A stretch of DNA of 14,475 nucleotides, taken from UBA1731 sp963626295. Its GTDB lineage: Bacteria > Verrucomicrobiota > Kiritimatiellia > RFP12 > UBA1067. The translations under genes and the position numbers were made by a program. Shown piece by piece: positions 12,983-14,475 of the stretch. The notes under the pieces were generated by a model that saw nothing but the letters and a program-made list of their open reading frames with translations, had not been told where the DNA came from and searched no databases. Position 1 is the first letter of the stretch; every line of letters starts with the position of its first letter. The DNA lies in assembly GCA_963626295.1 (NCBI GenBank), contig CAVFWS010000047.1:1-14475 (forward strand), written 5' to 3'.

Positions 12983-12991
12983 ATTTTACCA
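12983..12991 (-). promoter_or_regulatory. mrp extended -10 (TGGTAAAAT on the minus strand)
   Basis: On the minus strand TGG-TAAAAT lies about 25 bases before the mrp ATG, placing the start of transcription near 12976. No good -35 is visible, so it would rely on the TGn extension. The same word precedes ribBA. Confidence 0.5.
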
Positions 12992-13065
12992 CAAGTGGGA
13001 CGGGTGGTCGTGAAAACGAAAGCCTGCGGCATTTTGGTGTGTGTGCAATTCCCGTTCGCTTAAAA

Positions 13066-13074
13066 TGGTATAAT
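13066..13074 (+). promoter_or_regulatory. Extended -10 (TGGTATAAT) of the exported-protein gene
   Basis: TGG followed by a perfect TATAAT (13069-13074) gives transcription from about 13081 and a leader of roughly 88 nt. No good -35 is seen. An in-frame ATG at 13073 lies inside this -10, so it cannot be the start for this transcript; translation should begin at 13169. Confidence 0.65.
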
Positions 13075-13168
13075 GCATGCCGTTTCTTCTCGCCGTGTCC
13101 ATGGAGTCGATTTGGCGATTCGCATGTGTTACGGCTGGATGAAAGGAAAGATCGAGGGGAAAGAGAAA

Positions 13169-14272
13169 ATGAACAGGAGAGACTTTATCAGGGGCGTTTC
13201 GGTCAGCGCGGCATCGATGGCGCTTGCGCAAGGCGCGCATGGCTGCAGGAGTTCGGCCGTGCCGGCGTTCGCCGAGGGGGCAGAGGACATGGGGCCGCTC
13301 CTCACCGATTCTGAAATATGCCGCAGCCCCGCGCTCGCGGGCAAGCGAAAGTGCTCCTACTTCTGCGACGATGCCATCTGGGCATTGCGCGATGTGACTC
13401 GCCAAGCACAGAGGTCGCTGTTCGACCACCCGTTCTTTTCGGTGCTGAGGGAGTGCCATGAGAAGTATGGCCTTACGGCGCAGATCAACCTCTTCTACCG
13501 TACGGATTTCTTCTATGGCATGGACGAGTTTACGCTTGCCGACGTTACGGATGCCTACAGGGATGAGTTCAGGGCGAATGCCGATTGGCTTAAGCTCGGC
13601 TTCCATTCACTGCAGGAATTCCCTGACTATCCATGGATCAACGCAAACTACGGCGACGTGAAGAAACTCTTCGAAATGATCCGTTCCGAAGTCGTGCGTT
13701 TCGCAGGGGAGGAATCGTTCGCGTACGCATGCGTGCCGCATTGGTGTCCCATGAGCAAGGATGGAGTCCTTGCGCTAAAGGATTGCGGGATTCGCGTCAT
13801 GGAGTGTTCTGTCGGGCCGCGCTACCGCTACGATGGCAGGGTCGAACGGTTGCCGTATGGCCACGCATTCCGCCTTATGCAGAACAGGAAAAGAGAAGTC
13901 GGCTTCTACTGGAGGGAGTCGCGCAACACGGCCATTAGCGCGTCGATCTGCTCGTACAACCACATGTCGGAGGCGCAGGCGGCGCAGACGGCGCTGTCGT
14001 TTGGCTACGTTCACGACCGTGTCACCGGCATGAACTTCAAGCATATGTTCTGCGATGCGCCGTGCCTGAACCTCTGCACGCTTGAGACGCTTAGGGAGGA
14101 TATCGGAAAGATTCTCGGCAAGGAGTATCTCATCTTCTCGAACCACGAGCAGTATTTCTTCCGCGACTACCTTGCCTATCAGCCGGATTACTCCGACAAG
14201 ATACGTCTTATGTGCCGGATGATGCGCGAGAATGGCTATACCTTCATCCAGATGGAAGACGTGGTTGCCTGA
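13169..14272 (+). CDS. Exported (twin-arginine signal) protein, polysaccharide-deacetylase-like
   Basis: The 367-aa product begins MNRRDFIRGVSVSAASMALA, a Tat-type signal with RRDFI then a hydrophobic stretch. C26 in AHGC could be a lipid-attachment Cys, but the residue three before it is Ala, so the lipobox is weak. The mature part has YFCDDAIWALRDV (64-76), GLTAQINLFYR (101-111), WLKLGFHSLQEFPDYPW (140-156) and VPHW (189-192). The order of an Asp-Asp, then an NLFYR strand, then an FHS histidine recalls the NodB/polysaccharide deacetylase superfamily, but the full metal triad cannot be confirmed by eye. The ATG at 13169 was chosen because it starts the Tat signal and follows AGGGGA. A frame extension to 13073 overlaps the promoter. 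It stands alone; substrate unknown. Confidence 0.7.
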   Translation: MNRRDFIRGVSVSAASMALAQGAHGCRSSAVPAFAEGAEDMGPLLTDSEICRSPALAGKRKCSYFCDDAIWALRDVTRQAQRSLFDHPFFSVLRECHEKYGLTAQINLFYRTDFFYGMDEFTLADVTDAYRDEFRANADWLKLGFHSLQEFPDYPWINANYGDVKKLFEMIRSEVVRFAGEESFAYACVPHWCPMSKDGVLALKDCGIRVMECSVGPRYRYDGRVERLPYGHAFRLMQNRKREVGFYWRESRNTAISASICSYNHMSEAQAAQTALSFGYVHDRVTGMNFKHMFCDAPCLNLCTLETLREDIGKILGKEYLIFSNHEQYFFRDYLAYQPDYSDKIRLMCRMMRENGYTFIQMEDVVA

Positions 14273-14410
14273 AGGGGGCGAAGCTGCGGCGCGTCCGGCA
14301 TGGGGTCGGGCGAGGCGAGATAGCGAACAAAGAAAGCGAAACTGATGACGAGACTCGTCGGCGTCGCCGCCCTCGCCCCGCGGCGCAAGTAGGCGGCGTA
14401 TCTGCGGTCG

Positions 14411-14475
14411 TCAGAGATCGTCCAGCGCGTCGATGACGGATTCGTCCAAGAGCATGCTGCAGCGGCGGACGGTCA
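14411..14475 (-). CDS. Possible 3' end of a minus-strand gene, cut by the window edge
   Basis: On the minus strand an open frame enters from the window edge and ends at TGA (14411-14413), encoding about 20 residues ending MLLDESVIDALDDL. The acidic, helix-like end looks coding, but the stretch is too short to recognise. If real it converges on the exported-protein gene. The 138 bases between (14273-14410) show only GC-rich sequence and a small GACGA/TCGTC palindrome. Confidence 0.3.
   Translation of the reverse strand, partial: TVRRCSMLLDESVIDALDDL

Noticed and set aside
12330..13013. A 227-codon plus-strand frame opposite mrp
   Set aside because: It is antisense to a gene with full Walker A, Walker B and CxxC motifs, and it runs through the mrp promoter.
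14344..14391. Short plus-strand frame (MTRLVGVAALAPRRK) after the exported-protein gene
   Set aside because: It is fifteen codons with no Shine-Dalgarno sequence or context; there is nothing to support translation.

Overview
The window is a GC-rich (roughly 60%), densely coding bacterial chromosome segment made almost entirely of conserved housekeeping genes. The lineage cannot be fixed from sequence alone. A Mrp protein with the N-terminal Cys cluster I associate with anaerobes, Sec and Tat export signals, and the style of several proteins (HisRS, SEC-C/YchJ, Sel1 repeats) suggest an anaerobic Gram-negative, possibly of the PVC group (Kiritimatiellota/Lentisphaerota/Verrucomicrobiota). This is a low-confidence inference.

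Layout. Positions 1-1515 hold gap (GAPDH), with a good sigma70-type promoter, a leader hairpin and a terminator, followed by rpsU (S21) with its own hairpin terminator. Positions 1538-10341 are a run of nine same-strand genes with gaps of 4-32 bp or 4-bp ATGA overlaps, probably one long operon: ribBA, a YchJ-type SEC-C protein, deoC, hisS, a secreted Sel1-repeat protein, ilvB, a short ilvN, an MTA/SAH nucleosidase-like gene and mnmE. The run combines riboflavin, deoxynucleoside, branched-chain amino acid and translation functions and has no single pathway theme.

Positions 10342-11013 are a 672-bp non-coding region and the least ordinary part of the window. It contains AT-rich heptamer arrays (AAATCGN and its complement), a MITE-like element with 13-bp inverted ends inside an 8-bp direct repeat, a cluster of GC-rich hairpins, and CTACC-rich tracts. 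The same modules recur in the same order between fabD and mrp (11964-12127) and, inverted, just after mnmE (10356-10471). This implies a degenerate composite interspersed repeat of the host genome.

Positions 11014-11937 are fabD, with its own strong promoter. It converges on mrp/apbC (minus strand, 12128-12958), an Fe-S carrier ATPase. mrp is divergent from 13169-14272, an exported twin-arginine-signal protein that resembles the polysaccharide deacetylase superfamily. The last 65 bases may be the 3' end of another minus-strand gene.

Four start regions (ribBA, fabD, mrp and the exported protein) share an extended -10 of the form TGGTAWAAT. No CRISPR array, tRNA, rRNA, phage gene or defence system was seen. 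The most novel material is the non-coding repeat architecture, not a new protein system.
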